Source: Sphingomonas ginkgonis
GTDB taxonomy: Bacteria; Pseudomonadota; Alphaproteobacteria; Sphingomonadales; Sphingomonadaceae
Assembly (NCBI RefSeq): GCF_003970925.1
Contig: NZ_RWJF01000001.1
Span: 1,606,501 to 1,670,500 of the forward strand
DNA: 64,000 nt
Direction of reading: 5' to 3'
The position numbers and the translations under genes were made by a program. The notes under the pieces are model-generated. The model saw only the letters and a list, made by a program, of their open reading frames with translations. It had not been told where the DNA came from and made no database searches. Positions 44,189 to 54,637 of the stretch are shown in pieces. How positions within the stretch are numbered: position 1 is the first letter of the stretch; each line of letters begins with the position of its first letter.

Positions 44189-44348
44189 GGTCGCAGGTCT
44201 ACACCGACAAGGTTTATGGTAATCTAAGATGCGCTGGTCGACGAGAGCCGACACTGGCGACGGTGTCATCGAGGCTGCACGTCGCCAATGCGGCGGTGTC
44301 ACCCGGCACCCCTCGCAACGCTAGGGCAAACCCCCTAGATCGCTCCTC

Positions 44349-46289
44349 GTGAGCAAGGCCGATCGACCCGACCATCCCGGCGCATCCGCGCGGTTCAACG
44401 AGGAGCAGGCGACTTATACCGTCCAGGGCGGCGGCGACGCGCCGGACCTGGAGGCGGGGGTCGCGGCGATCCGGAACGTGGTGAAGACGCTTCCGCTGCG
44501 CCCGGGTGTGTACCGGATGCAGAACGCCAAGGGCGACGTCCTCTACGTCGGCAAGGCGCGGGCGCTGAAGAACCGGGTGACCAACTATACCCAGGTCGCG
44601 CGGCTGTCGAAGCGGCTGCAGCGGATGGTCGCCCAGACCCGGTCGATGACGATCGTCACCACCCGGACCGAGGCCGAGGCGCTGCTGCTCGAGGCGCAGC
44701 TGATCAAGCGCTTCCGGCCACCCTACAACGTCCTGCTGCGTGACGACAAAAGCTTCCCCTTCATCCTGCTGCGCGAGGACCACGGCTTCCCGCGGGTGCA
44801 GAAGCATCGCGGCGCGCGGCGGATCAAGGGTCAGTATTACGGGCCGTTCGCCAGTGCCGGGTCGGTCACCCGAACGCTCAACGCGCTGCAGAAGCTGTTC
44901 CTGCTGCGGAGCTGCTCGGATTCGTATTTCGAGAACCGTTCGCGGCCGTGCCTCCTGTTCCAGATCCGCCGCTGCTCCGCGCCGTGCGTCGGGCGGATCG
45001 GGGAGGGCGACTATGCGGAGCTGGTCGACGATGCGAAGAACTTCCTTCAGGGCAAGTCGACCGGGGTCCAGCAGCGGCTGTCGAAGGCGATGGGGGAGGC
45101 GGCGGAGAAGCAGGACTATGAGCTGGCCGCCGTCTACCGGGATCGGCTCCGCGCGCTGACCTACATTCAAGGCAGTCAGACGGTCCATGCGGAGGGGCTG
45201 GGCGACGCCGACATCTTTGCGCTCGCTTGCAAGGCCGGGCAGATGTGCATCCAGGCCTTCTTTATCCGCGGCGGACAGAACTGGGGCCATCGCGCCTTCT
45301 TCCCCGCGCATACCAGCGAGGTGCCCGAGGCCGAGGTGCTGTCGAGCTTCCTCGTTCAGTTCTACGAAGACATGCCGCCGCCCAAGCGCATCCTGGTCGA
45401 TCGAGAGATCGACGACGAAGAGGTGGTTACCGAAGCGCTGTCGGAGAGGGCCGGACGCAAGGTCATGATCGAGCGCCCGCAGCGTGGCGACCGGCGCAAG
45501 CTGATGGAGCAGGCCACCCGCAACGCCGAGGAAGCGCTCGAGCGGCGGATGGCGGAGAGCACCACGCAGGGGAAGCTGCTGCGCGAGCTGGCGGATGCGT
45601 TCGAACTCCCCGACCTCCCCAAGCGGATCGAGGTCTACGACAACAGCCACATTATGGGCACCAATGCGACTGGGGCGATGATCGTCGCCGGGCCGGAGGG
45701 ATTCCGCAAGAACAGCTATCGCAAGTTCAACATCCGGAGCGCGGATACACAGGACGACTTTGGGATGATGAAGGAGGTGCTCGAGCGGCGCTTCGCCCGG
45801 CTGGAGAAGGAGGACCCCGACCGCCAGAGCGGCGAATGGCCCGACCTGCTGCTGATCGACGGCGGCAAGGGCCAGCTTTCCGCCGTTTTGGAGGTGATGG
45901 AAGGGCAGGGGGTGCACGACATTCCGGTCGTCGGGGTCGCCAAGGGGCCCCACCACGGCCGCGAGGGACGCGAGATCTTCCACCTGCCGGGCGGGCGCGA
46001 GATCAGCTTCCCGCCCAACGCGCCCTTGCTCTTCTACCTTCAGCGGCTACGCGACGAGGCGCACCGCTTCGCCATCGGCACCCACCGTGCCAAGCGGGCG
46101 AAAAGTCTGACCACCAGCACGCTCGACGAGGTTCCGGGGATCGGACCCAATCGCAAGCGCGCGCTGCTGATGCACTTCGGAACGGCGCGGGCGGTAAAGG
46201 GCGCGGCGCTGGAGGATCTCGAGCGGGCGCCCGGGATCAGCAAGGGCACGGCGCGGCAGGTCTATGACTATTTCCACCCGAACGGCTGA
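44349..46289 (+). CDS. uvrC: Excinuclease ABC subunit C
   Basis: UvrC makes the dual incisions in nucleotide excision repair. The 646-residue protein has the GIY-YIG-like N-terminal nuclease (PGVYRMQNAKGDVLYVGKA, near residue 50), the Cys cluster (CSDSYFENRSRPCLLFQIRRC in pieces), UVR motif (KQDYELAAVYRDRL), the RNase-H-like C-terminal nuclease (EVYDNSHIMG, LLIDGGKGQLSAV) and tandem HhH (VPGIGPNRKRALLMHFG). GTG 44349 is the start; a ribosome binding site is weak. Confidence 0.96.
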   Translation: MSKADRPDHPGASARFNEEQATYTVQGGGDAPDLEAGVAAIRNVVKTLPLRPGVYRMQNAKGDVLYVGKARALKNRVTNYTQVARLSKRLQRMVAQTRSMTIVTTRTEAEALLLEAQLIKRFRPPYNVLLRDDKSFPFILLREDHGFPRVQKHRGARRIKGQYYGPFASAGSVTRTLNALQKLFLLRSCSDSYFENRSRPCLLFQIRRCSAPCVGRIGEGDYAELVDDAKNFLQGKSTGVQQRLSKAMGEAAEKQDYELAAVYRDRLRALTYIQGSQTVHAEGLGDADIFALACKAGQMCIQAFFIRGGQNWGHRAFFPAHTSEVPEAEVLSSFLVQFYEDMPPPKRILVDREIDDEEVVTEALSERAGRKVMIERPQRGDRRKLMEQATRNAEEALERRMAESTTQGKLLRELADAFELPDLPKRIEVYDNSHIMGTNATGAMIVAGPEGFRKNSYRKFNIRSADTQDDFGMMKEVLERRFARLEKEDPDRQSGEWPDLLLIDGGKGQLSAVLEVMEGQGVHDIPVVGVAKGPHHGREGREIFHLPGGREISFPPNAPLLFYLQRLRDEAHRFAIGTHRAKRAKSLTTSTLDEVPGIGPNRKRALLMHFGTARAVKGAALEDLERAPGISKGTARQVYDYFHPNG

Positions 46290-46298
46290 GCCGACGGC

Positions 46299-47036
46299 GT
46301 GAGGTTCGCCACCCCGGCCGTCGTCCTCTCCCTCCATGCGCACGGCGAGCACGGCGCCGTCGTCCGCCTGATGACGCCCGAGCATGGCCTTCAGGCCGCC
46401 TATGTCCGAGGCGCGCGGGGACGGCGCATGCGGCCGGTGCTGATTGCCGGCAACCTGGTCGCCGCCGAACTCGCCGCTCGAACCGAGGCGCAGCTGGCGC
46501 AGGCGACCGTCGAGCTTACCCACAGTCGCGGACCGCTGCTGTCCGAGCCGCTGCCCGCGACGGGGATCGAGTGGAGCACCGCGCTGACCGCGACCGCGCT
46601 GCCGGAGAGCCAGCCCTATCCACGGCTTTGGTCGGCACTGGACGCGCTGCTCGCCGCGATCGAGGCGGCGCCGACCGCGAGCGGGTGGGGTACGGCGCTG
46701 GTCCGCTACGAGCTGCTGCTGCTCGCGGAGCTGGGGTTCGGGCTCGACCTCAGCGAATGCGCGGCCTCCGGCCGGACCGACGAACTGGTGGCGGTGAGCC
46801 CCCGCTCGGGCCGGGCGGTCAGCGCGGCGGAGGCGGAACCCTACGGCAAGCGCCTGCTGCGCTTGCCGCCCTTCCTGCTCGAAGGCGGGCGGGCGGGGTG
46901 GGCGGACATCCTCGACGGCCTGGCGCTGACCGGCCACTTTCTGGCGCGCGACCTGCTCGTCGGCAGGGCGGAGGCCGTCATGACGTCACGCGAGCGGCTC
47001 ATCAGCCGCTTGCGCCGGGCCGCCGGGCTCGACTAG
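46299..47036 (+). CDS. recO: DNA repair protein RecO
   Basis: RecO works with RecR to load RecA on SSB-coated DNA. The 245-residue protein has the N-terminal OB fold (VVLSLHAHGEHGAVVRLMTPEHGL, YVRGARGRRMRPVLIAGNLV, in outline) and the helical C-terminal domain with LVRYELLLLAELGFGLDLSECA. The zinc cysteines of some RecO proteins are reduced to one, which is common. GTG 46299 begins 9 bp after uvrC. Confidence 0.93.
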   Translation: MRFATPAVVLSLHAHGEHGAVVRLMTPEHGLQAAYVRGARGRRMRPVLIAGNLVAAELAARTEAQLAQATVELTHSRGPLLSEPLPATGIEWSTALTATALPESQPYPRLWSALDALLAAIEAAPTASGWGTALVRYELLLLAELGFGLDLSECAASGRTDELVAVSPRSGRAVSAAEAEPYGKRLLRLPPFLLEGGRAGWADILDGLALTGHFLARDLLVGRAEAVMTSRERLISRLRRAAGLD

Positions 47037-47046
47037 GCCTTCGAAC

Positions 47047-47466
47047 ATGAGTGACAAGAGCGGCTTCGATGCGTTGACGATGCTGTTCCCCTACGCGGCG
47101 ACGACCGGGCCGGTGACGGTGCGCGTCGCGGTGTCCTTCCTCTCGGAACAGTCGGCGCCGGCAAGCGGCCGCTGGTTCTGGTCGTACCATGTCCGGATCG
47201 AGAACATCGGCGAGCGGTCGGTCCAGTTGCTCTCGCGTCACTGGAAGATCACCGACGGGCGCGGCGCGGTGCACGAGGTGCGCGGCGAGGGGGTGGTCGG
47301 GGAGATGCCGCTGATCGCGCCGGGGAGCAGCTTCGACTATGTCTCGGGCTGTCCGCTGGCCACGCCGTCGGGCGCCATGGCGGGCACCTACCAGATGGTC
47401 GACGAGGAAGGCGCAGCGTTCCAGGTCGACATCCCCGGCTTCATCCTGCAGGCGCCGGTCAACTGA
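47047..47466 (+). CDS. apaG: ApaG domain protein
   Basis: A 139-residue immunoglobulin-like beta-sandwich protein of the ApaG family: VTVRVAVSFLSEQSAP, WSYHVRIENIGERSVQLLSRHWKITDG in outline, VRGEGVVGEMPLIAPGSSFDYVSG. ApaG binds pyrophosphate or nucleotides in some bacteria and the name implies cobalt/magnesium resistance, but its cellular role is unsettled. It starts 10 bp after recO, in the same direction as uvrC-recO. Confidence 0.93.
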   Translation: MSDKSGFDALTMLFPYAATTGPVTVRVAVSFLSEQSAPASGRWFWSYHVRIENIGERSVQLLSRHWKITDGRGAVHEVRGEGVVGEMPLIAPGSSFDYVSGCPLATPSGAMAGTYQMVDEEGAAFQVDIPGFILQAPVN

Positions 47467-47473
47467 TCGTAAC

Positions 47474-47567
47474 GGGAGGCACTCCCAGCAACAAGCAACC
47501 GCGGCCCGCTTCGCGAGTTGATGCTTGTTAGTTTCGAATGGCGAAACGCGCCGGGCACTGTTTGCCC
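47474..47567 (+). promoter_or_regulatory. Intergenic region with four consecutive inverted repeats
   Basis: Between apaG and the next gene there are four perfect inverted repeats in a row: GGGAG/CTCCC (47474-47486), AACAAGCA/TGCTTGTT (47490-47497 and 47522-47529, with CGCG/CGCG inside its loop), GTTTCG/CGAAAC (47531-47547) and GGGCA/TGCCC (47553-47567). The second may terminate apaG; the last two lie in the leader of the secreted protein gene. Confidence 0.5.
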
Positions 47568-47584
47568 AACGGGGAGTGAACGTG

Positions 47585-47974
47585 ATGATTCTTCGGGTTG
47601 CGGGATATGTTGGAGCAGCCGCTCTCCTGGTGTCGGGCGCGGTCGCGTCGGCTCAGATGACGCCGGGCGCCGAGATCGTCGGCCAGTCGGTCCAGGTGAC
47701 CGAAGGCGGGGTGACCAATACGGTGATGCTGCAGCCGGGCGGGACCGCCCAGATCATGAGCCCGGGCGGGACGACTGTGAACGGCACCTGGTCGGTCGCC
47801 AACGGGCAGCTCTGCCTCGGTGCCAATGGCGCGCAGGAATGCTATCCCTATGCCCAGCCCTTCCAGGCCGGGCAGCCGCAGACGGTGACGAGCAGCTGCG
47901 GCGCGAGCGCCACCTGGCTGGCCAGCAATATCAACCAGCCGCCGTCGTCGCGGCCGGCGGGTGAGCGCGGCTAA
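47585..47974 (+). CDS. Secreted hypothetical protein
   Basis: A 129-residue exported protein: signal peptide MILRVAGYVGAAALLVSGAVAS then a small beta-rich domain (VMLQPGGTAQIMSPGG, GTWSVANGQLCLG, QECYPYAQPF) with three cysteines (CLG, ECY, SSCG). It has the look of small periplasmic proteins that bind or sense, but no family is recognised. ATG 47585 is preferred over GTG 47576 and ATG 47525 because the signal peptide starts there and GGGGAG lies upstream. Confidence 0.65.
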   Translation: MILRVAGYVGAAALLVSGAVASAQMTPGAEIVGQSVQVTEGGVTNTVMLQPGGTAQIMSPGGTTVNGTWSVANGQLCLGANGAQECYPYAQPFQAGQPQTVTSSCGASATWLASNINQPPSSRPAGERG

Positions 47975-49555
<1,581 letters not shown>

Positions 49556-49558
49556 GCC

Positions 49559-50734
49559 ATGACCCCGCAGGCGCGCGCGCAGGCGGCGATCGACATTCTC
49601 GACCAGGTGATCGCCTCCGCCCGCGAGGACGGGCCACCGGCGGACGGGCTGGTTCAGGCTTATTTCCGCACCCGCCGCTACGCCGGCTCGAAGGACCGCC
49701 GGGCGGTGCGCGAGCTCGTTTTCCGGGCGATCCGCGCAAGTGCCGAGATGCCCGCCCACGGCCGTCAGGCGCTGCTCGCTGTCGAGGATGCGCGGCCGCT
49801 GTTCGACGGTTCGCCCCATGCACCGACTCCGCCGGCCGAGGGAGAGGCGGGCGTGAGCGGCGACAGCGTTGCGGTGCCGGGCTGGCTCGTGCCGGAACTC
49901 TCGCCGCTGGTCGGCGCGGAGGAATGGGCCAGCCTCGTCGAGCGCGCCCCGCTCGATCTCCGGGTGAACGTGGCGCAGGCGACGCGCGGCGAGCTTGCAG
50001 ACGAGTTTGCGGAAGCGGTGCCAACCTCGCTGAGCCCGTGGGGGCTGCGACTTCCGCCCGACCAAAGGGTGAGCGATCACCCTGCCTTCGCCGATGGCCG
50101 GGTCGAGGTTCAGGACGAGGGCAGCCAGTTGGTCGCGCTGGCCTGCCTACCCGCGGCGGGACAGCGGATCGTCGACCTGTGCGCGGGCGCCGGAGGGAAG
50201 GCGCTGGCGCTCTCGGCTGCAACCGGCAACGAGGCGGAGCTGATTGCCTGCGACACCAGTCGCGATCGGCTTTCGCGGCTCGGCCCCCGTGCCGAGCGAG
50301 CCGGGGCGCGGATCTCCACCCTCTTGCTCGATGGCGGACGCGAAGCGGAGCAGCTAGCGCCGCTCGCTGCGAGCGCCGACGTGGTGCTGGTCGATGCACC
50401 CTGCTCAGGCAGCGGGACATGGCGCCGCAATCCGGAAGGGCGCTGGCGCCTCACCCCCGAGCGGCTCGAGCGCCTGACTGCGCTACAGCGACACGTGCTC
50501 GAGCTTGCCGTTCCGCTGGTGAGGCCGGGCGGGGCGCTGGTCTATGCCGTCTGTTCGTTGCTGGCGCGCGAAGGCGAGGAACAGGCCGCCGCGTTTCTCA
50601 GCCGCCATTCAGCTTGGCAGGCGCAGGACGACGTCATGTCCGCTGGTCGCAGCGCGGGTCCGGGGCGTCTGCTCACTCCCGCGCACGACGGGTGCGACGG
50701 CTTTTTCGTCGCCAGGTTCACGGCGCCATGCTAG
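49559..50734 (+). CDS. RsmB/NOP family rRNA cytosine-C5 methyltransferase
   Basis: A 391-residue class I SAM-dependent methyltransferase. It has a short NusB-like N-terminal region (AQAAIDILDQVIASA, SKDRRAVRELVFRAIR), then the SAM site VDLCAGAGGKALAL, VLVDAPCSGSGTWRRNPEGRW with one catalytic Cys and YAVCSLLAREGE with the second. It matches the two-Cys mechanism of m5C enzymes. 16S C967 (RsmB) is a likely but unproven target. Confidence 0.9.
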   Translation: MTPQARAQAAIDILDQVIASAREDGPPADGLVQAYFRTRRYAGSKDRRAVRELVFRAIRASAEMPAHGRQALLAVEDARPLFDGSPHAPTPPAEGEAGVSGDSVAVPGWLVPELSPLVGAEEWASLVERAPLDLRVNVAQATRGELADEFAEAVPTSLSPWGLRLPPDQRVSDHPAFADGRVEVQDEGSQLVALACLPAAGQRIVDLCAGAGGKALALSAATGNEAELIACDTSRDRLSRLGPRAERAGARISTLLLDGGREAEQLAPLAASADVVLVDAPCSGSGTWRRNPEGRWRLTPERLERLTALQRHVLELAVPLVRPGGALVYAVCSLLAREGEEQAAAFLSRHSAWQAQDDVMSAGRSAGPGRLLTPAHDGCDGFFVARFTAPC

Positions 50735-50766
50735 AGGCGGCGGAGCGTTCCGGGTTGGAGATCGTG

Positions 50767-51267
50767 ATGCGGTGGTTGCCTATTGTTGCGGGGGTCGGGT
50801 TCGCGGCTGCATCGATCGCCACCTCGGTCAGTGGCCAGCAGGCGGACAACCAGCTGAGCTCGCGCTCGGTCGGGCTGCAGCGCCAGGCGCACGCGGCGCT
50901 CGCCCAGGGGCAATTCCAGCGGGCGGACGATCTGCTGGAGACGGCGCTGGCGGTGGATCCGCGCAACCGCGGCGCCTTCGTTGATCTAGCGCGCGTGGCG
51001 GAGCGGCAGAAGCTGTTCGGGGAAGCGATCCGCTTCACCAACAAGGCCCTGCTGCTCGAGCCCAATGACGTCGACGCGCTCGCATTGCAGGGCGGCGCGA
51101 TGGTCGAGCTCGGCGCGACGGCGCGGGCGCAGGCCAATCTCGAGCGTATCCGGAAGATCTGCGGAACCAAGGCCTGCCCGCAGACGGCGCAGCTCGCTTC
51201 CGCCATCCAGCGCGGCCCGAGCATGGCCGCCGCCAAGCCAGCGGCGACCGCCCCCAAGCAGAACTAG
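50767..51267 (+). CDS. Exported TPR-repeat protein
   Basis: A 166-residue protein with a signal peptide (MRWLPIVAGVGFAAASIATSV) and at least two tetratricopeptide repeats (QAHAALAQGQFQRADDLLE, VDPRNRGAFVDLARVAERQ, AIRFTNKALLLEPNDVDAL), a Cys pair near the C-terminus (ICGTKACPQ) and an Ala/Pro tail. It probably mediates protein contacts in the periplasm. ATG 50767 has GGAG upstream; ATG 50728 inside the previous gene is in frame but adds 13 residues before the signal peptide. It shares a CTAG stop with rsmA. Confidence 0.75.
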   Translation: MRWLPIVAGVGFAAASIATSVSGQQADNQLSSRSVGLQRQAHAALAQGQFQRADDLLETALAVDPRNRGAFVDLARVAERQKLFGEAIRFTNKALLLEPNDVDALALQGGAMVELGATARAQANLERIRKICGTKACPQTAQLASAIQRGPSMAAAKPAATAPKQN

Positions 51268-52085
51268 CCCAGCGCCCGGGCGAGGGCGACGAACTCGGCG
51301 ACGCTGACGGTCTCGGCGCGGCGCTCGGGATCGATCCGCAGGGTCGCGAGAGCGTCGAGTGCGTCGGGAACGGTCTTGAGGCTGGAGCGGAGCATCTTGC
51401 GGCGCTGCCCGAAGGCGGCCGCGGTCAGCTGCTCGATGCGGGCCTGGCGAACACCGGCAGGCTGCTCCGCGGGGACGAGGTGGATGACCGCCGACGCGAC
51501 CTTGGGCGGCGGGGTGAAGGCCGAGCGATGGACCGCAAGCGCGATCCGCGGCGACGAGCGCCACTGCGCCGCCACCGCCAGCCGGCCATAGGCTTCGCTT
51601 CCCGGCGCGGCGACGATCCTGTCCGCCACTTCGCGCTGGAACATCAGGGTCAGCGAGCGCCAGAACGGCGGCCATGCGTCGCCGCCGAGCCAGCGCAGCA
51701 GCAAGGCCGTACCGACATTGTAGGGGAGGTTGGCGACGATGTGCGCTCCGTCGCCGGCTTCGGCGCGCTCGTCGATGGTGAGCGCGTCGGCCTCCAGCAG
51801 CCGGAGCCGTGCCGGGAAGGCCTGCTCAAGCTCGTTCAGCGCCGGTAGGCAGCGCCGGTCACGCTCGACAGCGACGACCCTGGCGCCTGCCTCCAGCAGG
51901 GCAGCCGTCAGCCCACCCGGTCCGGGCCCCACTTCATAGACAACTTGATCGGCCAGCTCGCCGGGAATGGCGGCGATGCGCGCGAGGAGCTGGCGGTCGA
52001 GGATGAAATTCTGGCCGAGTGCCTTCGAGGCGGATAACCCGTGGCGGGCAATGACCTCGCGGAGCGGCGGGAGCGCCCCCGTCAC
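51264..52085 (-). CDS. rsmA: 16S rRNA dimethyladenosine transferase RsmA (KsgA)
   Basis: KsgA dimethylates A1518 and A1519 of 16S rRNA in late 30S assembly. The 273-residue protein shows the family blocks KALGQNFILD, YEVGPGPGGLTAALLEAGA, ADALTID, VANLPYNVGTALL and FTPPPKVASAV. The start GTG 52085 overlaps the pdxA stop codon. It is the last gene of lptD-surA-pdxA-rsmA, which is the common proteobacterial order. Confidence 0.96.
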   Translation of the reverse strand: MTGALPPLREVIARHGLSASKALGQNFILDRQLLARIAAIPGELADQVVYEVGPGPGGLTAALLEAGARVVAVERDRRCLPALNELEQAFPARLRLLEADALTIDERAEAGDGAHIVANLPYNVGTALLLRWLGGDAWPPFWRSLTLMFQREVADRIVAAPGSEAYGRLAVAAQWRSSPRIALAVHRSAFTPPPKVASAVIHLVPAEQPAGVRQARIEQLTAAAFGQRRKMLRSSLKTVPDALDALATLRIDPERRAETVSVAEFVALARALG

Positions 52086-53104
52086 GCGCGGGCAAGCGCC
52101 ATCGAGCTGGCCATCCGGATCGCGGCGGCCATCGCGCGCGGATCGGCGCGGTCCTCGCCGGCGATGTCGAAGGCGGTGCCATGGTCCGGGGAGGTGCGGA
52201 CGATCGGCAGGCCGAGCGTCACGTTCACCCCGTCCTCGAAGTGCAGCGCCTTCAGCGGGATCAGCGCCTGGTCGTGGTACATGCAGAGTGCGGCATCGTA
52301 GCGGGCGCGGGCGGCGGCGTGGAACATGGTGTCCGCCGGATGCGGCCCGGTGACGTTCCATCCCTCCTCGCGAAGCGCGGCGATCGCCGGCGCCAGGATC
52401 TCGATCTCCTCGCGACCCAGCGCGCCGCCCTCGCCAGCATGGGGGTTCAGCGCGGCCACGGCAAGGGACGGCTCGGCGATGCCGAAGTTCCGCTGCAGTC
52501 CCCGCAGCGTAGCCCGGGCGCGGGCCTCGATCAGCCCTTGGGTCAGCCGCTCGAAGACATCATGCAGTGCGAGGTGGGTGGTGACCGGGACCGTGCGCAG
52601 GGTCGGGCCGGCAAGCATCATCGCGACGTTGGAGGTGGAGACACCGCACCGCTCGGCGACAAACTCGGTCTGGCCCGGGTGGCTGAAGCCGATCCGGTAA
52701 AGCTGTTCCTTGCTGACCGGTCCGGTGACCACCGCCGAGCAGCTGCCCGAACGAGCGAGGCCGACCGCCAGCTCGAGGCTGTCGAGGGAGCAATGAGCGC
52801 CGGCGGTCGTCGGACAACCCGGGACGCTGCTCTCGGCCGCGGGAACGGCGAGGATCGGCAGCGCGTGATCGAAGGTCGCTTCCGCCTCCCGCGGATCGCC
52901 GACAACGGCGAGCGGGCCATCCCAGACCTGGGTAATGGAGCGCGGATCACCGATCCCGACGAACGGAGAGAGGTTCAGCTCGTCGCGCCGGTCCCAGCTC
53001 TTGGCGAGCACCTCCGGCCCGATGCCGGCGGGATCGCCGAGCGAGATGGCGATCGGCGGCAAGGCGGTGCTCAGGGCCGGGCGGCCCGCGTCGGCGGGGC
53101 TCAA
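52082..53104 (-). CDS. pdxA: 4-hydroxythreonine-4-phosphate dehydrogenase
   Basis: PdxA oxidises 4-phosphohydroxy-L-threonine in the DXP-dependent vitamin B6 pathway. The 340-residue protein has SLGDPAGIGPEV, VTGPVSKEQLYRIGFSHPGQTE (in outline) and the metal histidines in HPGQTEFVAERCG, THLALHDV and MYHDQALIPLKALHF. The start is an unusual TTG at 53104 overlapping the surA stop codon (TTGA); no better in-frame ATG or GTG precedes the domain. Confidence 0.94.
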   Translation of the reverse strand: MSPADAGRPALSTALPPIAISLGDPAGIGPEVLAKSWDRRDELNLSPFVGIGDPRSITQVWDGPLAVVGDPREAEATFDHALPILAVPAAESSVPGCPTTAGAHCSLDSLELAVGLARSGSCSAVVTGPVSKEQLYRIGFSHPGQTEFVAERCGVSTSNVAMMLAGPTLRTVPVTTHLALHDVFERLTQGLIEARARATLRGLQRNFGIAEPSLAVAALNPHAGEGGALGREEIEILAPAIAALREEGWNVTGPHPADTMFHAAARARYDAALCMYHDQALIPLKALHFEDGVNVTLGLPIVRTSPDHGTAFDIAGEDRADPRAMAAAIRMASSMALARA

Positions 53105-54567
53105 CGAAACTCGATCACGGCGTCGCGACGCAGGTCGCGCAGGTAGCGGCGCGACCGCAGATTGACCCGCTCCTCGTTGAGCTGGGCGAAGACCTTGTCA
53201 TAGGTCGGCGCCTCGGTGTCGCTCTGCCCCTCGTCGCGGCCGCAGATAACCAGCACGCGGACGCCGTCCTCGATCGAGCCAAACGGACGGGTCGCCTGAC
53301 CGACCTGCATCGGGGTCATCATCTGCTGGAGCGCGGGCGGCAGGTCGCGCAGCTTGACCCCGTCGGACGTGACCACGTCGCCGTGGAAGTCCGCCGCGAT
53401 CTTGTCCGCGCCGCCGCAGCCGCCCGACCCTTGCGCCGCCGCGGCGAAGCGCTGCAGCACCGGCTCGGCGGCCGTCGGGCTCGTCCCCTTGGGGAAGCTG
53501 ATCGAGATCTGCTTGAGCGCCAGCACCGCATCGCGCGGATCGGCGGTCAGCACCTTGCGGGTGTCCTGCACCGCGAGGATGGAATAGCCGCCCTGCACCT
53601 TGACCGGAGCGCTGATCTGGCCCGGGCCCATGGTCCGGAGCACCGCCGAGAGCTGCTCGGGAAGCATTTCCGGGCGCACCCAGCCGAGGTCACCGCCGAC
53701 CGCCGCGGTCGAGGCTTCGGAGAACTGGCGGGCATAGCCGACGAAGCTGCCACCCTGCTTCAGCGCGTCGAGGATCTTGGCCATGTTCGCCTGCACCTGC
53801 GCGTCGTTGCCCTGGTTGGCGGAGAGATAAATTTCGCCGACATGGAATTCCTCGGTGCCCTTGGCGGCGTTCATCCGCGCGATCACCGCCTTCACCTCAT
53901 CGTCGCCGACGTTAACCGAGTTCTCGATCTTCTGGCGCTGGAGACGCTGCCAGGCGAGCTCGCCCTCGATTTGGCGGCGGATCGAGCGGATCGAGCTGCC
54001 GCGCGCCTTGAGGTAATCGGCCATCTGCTCGGGGGTCTGCTTCACGCCCGAGGCGACCCGCTTCACCGTCTTGTCGATGTCGTCGTTGCTGACGTCGATC
54101 TTCTCCGCTTTGGCAGCCTGGATCTGCAGCGTCTCGTCAATGAGGTTGCGCAGGACCTGCGTGCGAAGCGTCTCGAGCTGGTCGGCGGGGATCGGCTGAC
54201 CGTTGGCGATCGCCAGCAGCGCCAACCGCTGGTCGATATCGGTTTGGGTGATCACCTCACCGTTGACGATCGCGCTGGCCTTCACGACCGACGGGATGCC
54301 GGCGCCGAACAGGGTCGGGTTCTGCGGAAGGTTGAGGCCGCTGCTGCTGTTGCGGGCACCGGGAGCGGGAGCCGCGGCCGGGGTGGCAACGGGCACCTGG
54401 ACGGGTGCTTTCGCCGCCGGTGTCGGCGCCTTGCGGACCGGCGCGAGGCGATGCTGGGTGCGTCCGGCGGGCGCCGCGCTCGCACCCGCCGCGGCGGTCA
54501 GCACGACCGCGCTTGCGAGCAGACCCAAACGAGTCTTGGCCGAGATGTTCAAGAAGCCAGCAACCAC
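53101..54567 (-). CDS. surA: Periplasmic chaperone/peptidyl-prolyl isomerase SurA
   Basis: SurA escorts outer-membrane proteins to the BAM complex. The 488-residue protein has a signal peptide (about residues 8-32), an Ala/Pro-rich linker, a SurA N-terminal domain (SVVKASAIVNGEVITQTDIDQRL in pieces, NLIDETLQIQAAK), a parvulin domain (FHVGEIYLSANQGN, FVGYARQFSEASTAAVGGDLGWV in outline) and a C-terminal helix (DKVFAQLNEERVNLRSRRYL in part). GTG 54567 has an AAGGGAT stretch upstream. It lies 70 bp after lptD. Confidence 0.94.
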   Translation of the reverse strand: MVAGFLNISAKTRLGLLASAVVLTAAAGASAAPAGRTQHRLAPVRKAPTPAAKAPVQVPVATPAAAPAPGARNSSSGLNLPQNPTLFGAGIPSVVKASAIVNGEVITQTDIDQRLALLAIANGQPIPADQLETLRTQVLRNLIDETLQIQAAKAEKIDVSNDDIDKTVKRVASGVKQTPEQMADYLKARGSSIRSIRRQIEGELAWQRLQRQKIENSVNVGDDEVKAVIARMNAAKGTEEFHVGEIYLSANQGNDAQVQANMAKILDALKQGGSFVGYARQFSEASTAAVGGDLGWVRPEMLPEQLSAVLRTMGPGQISAPVKVQGGYSILAVQDTRKVLTADPRDAVLALKQISISFPKGTSPTAAEPVLQRFAAAAQGSGGCGGADKIAADFHGDVVTSDGVKLRDLPPALQQMMTPMQVGQATRPFGSIEDGVRVLVICGRDEGQSDTEAPTYDKVFAQLNEERVNLRSRRYLRDLRRDAVIEFR

Positions 54568-54637
54568 TTCAGAAATCCCTTGTCTTTGAAGAAGATGAGC
54601 AATGAGCGCCAGTGTCACGCGGTCGCTGAACCCAAGC

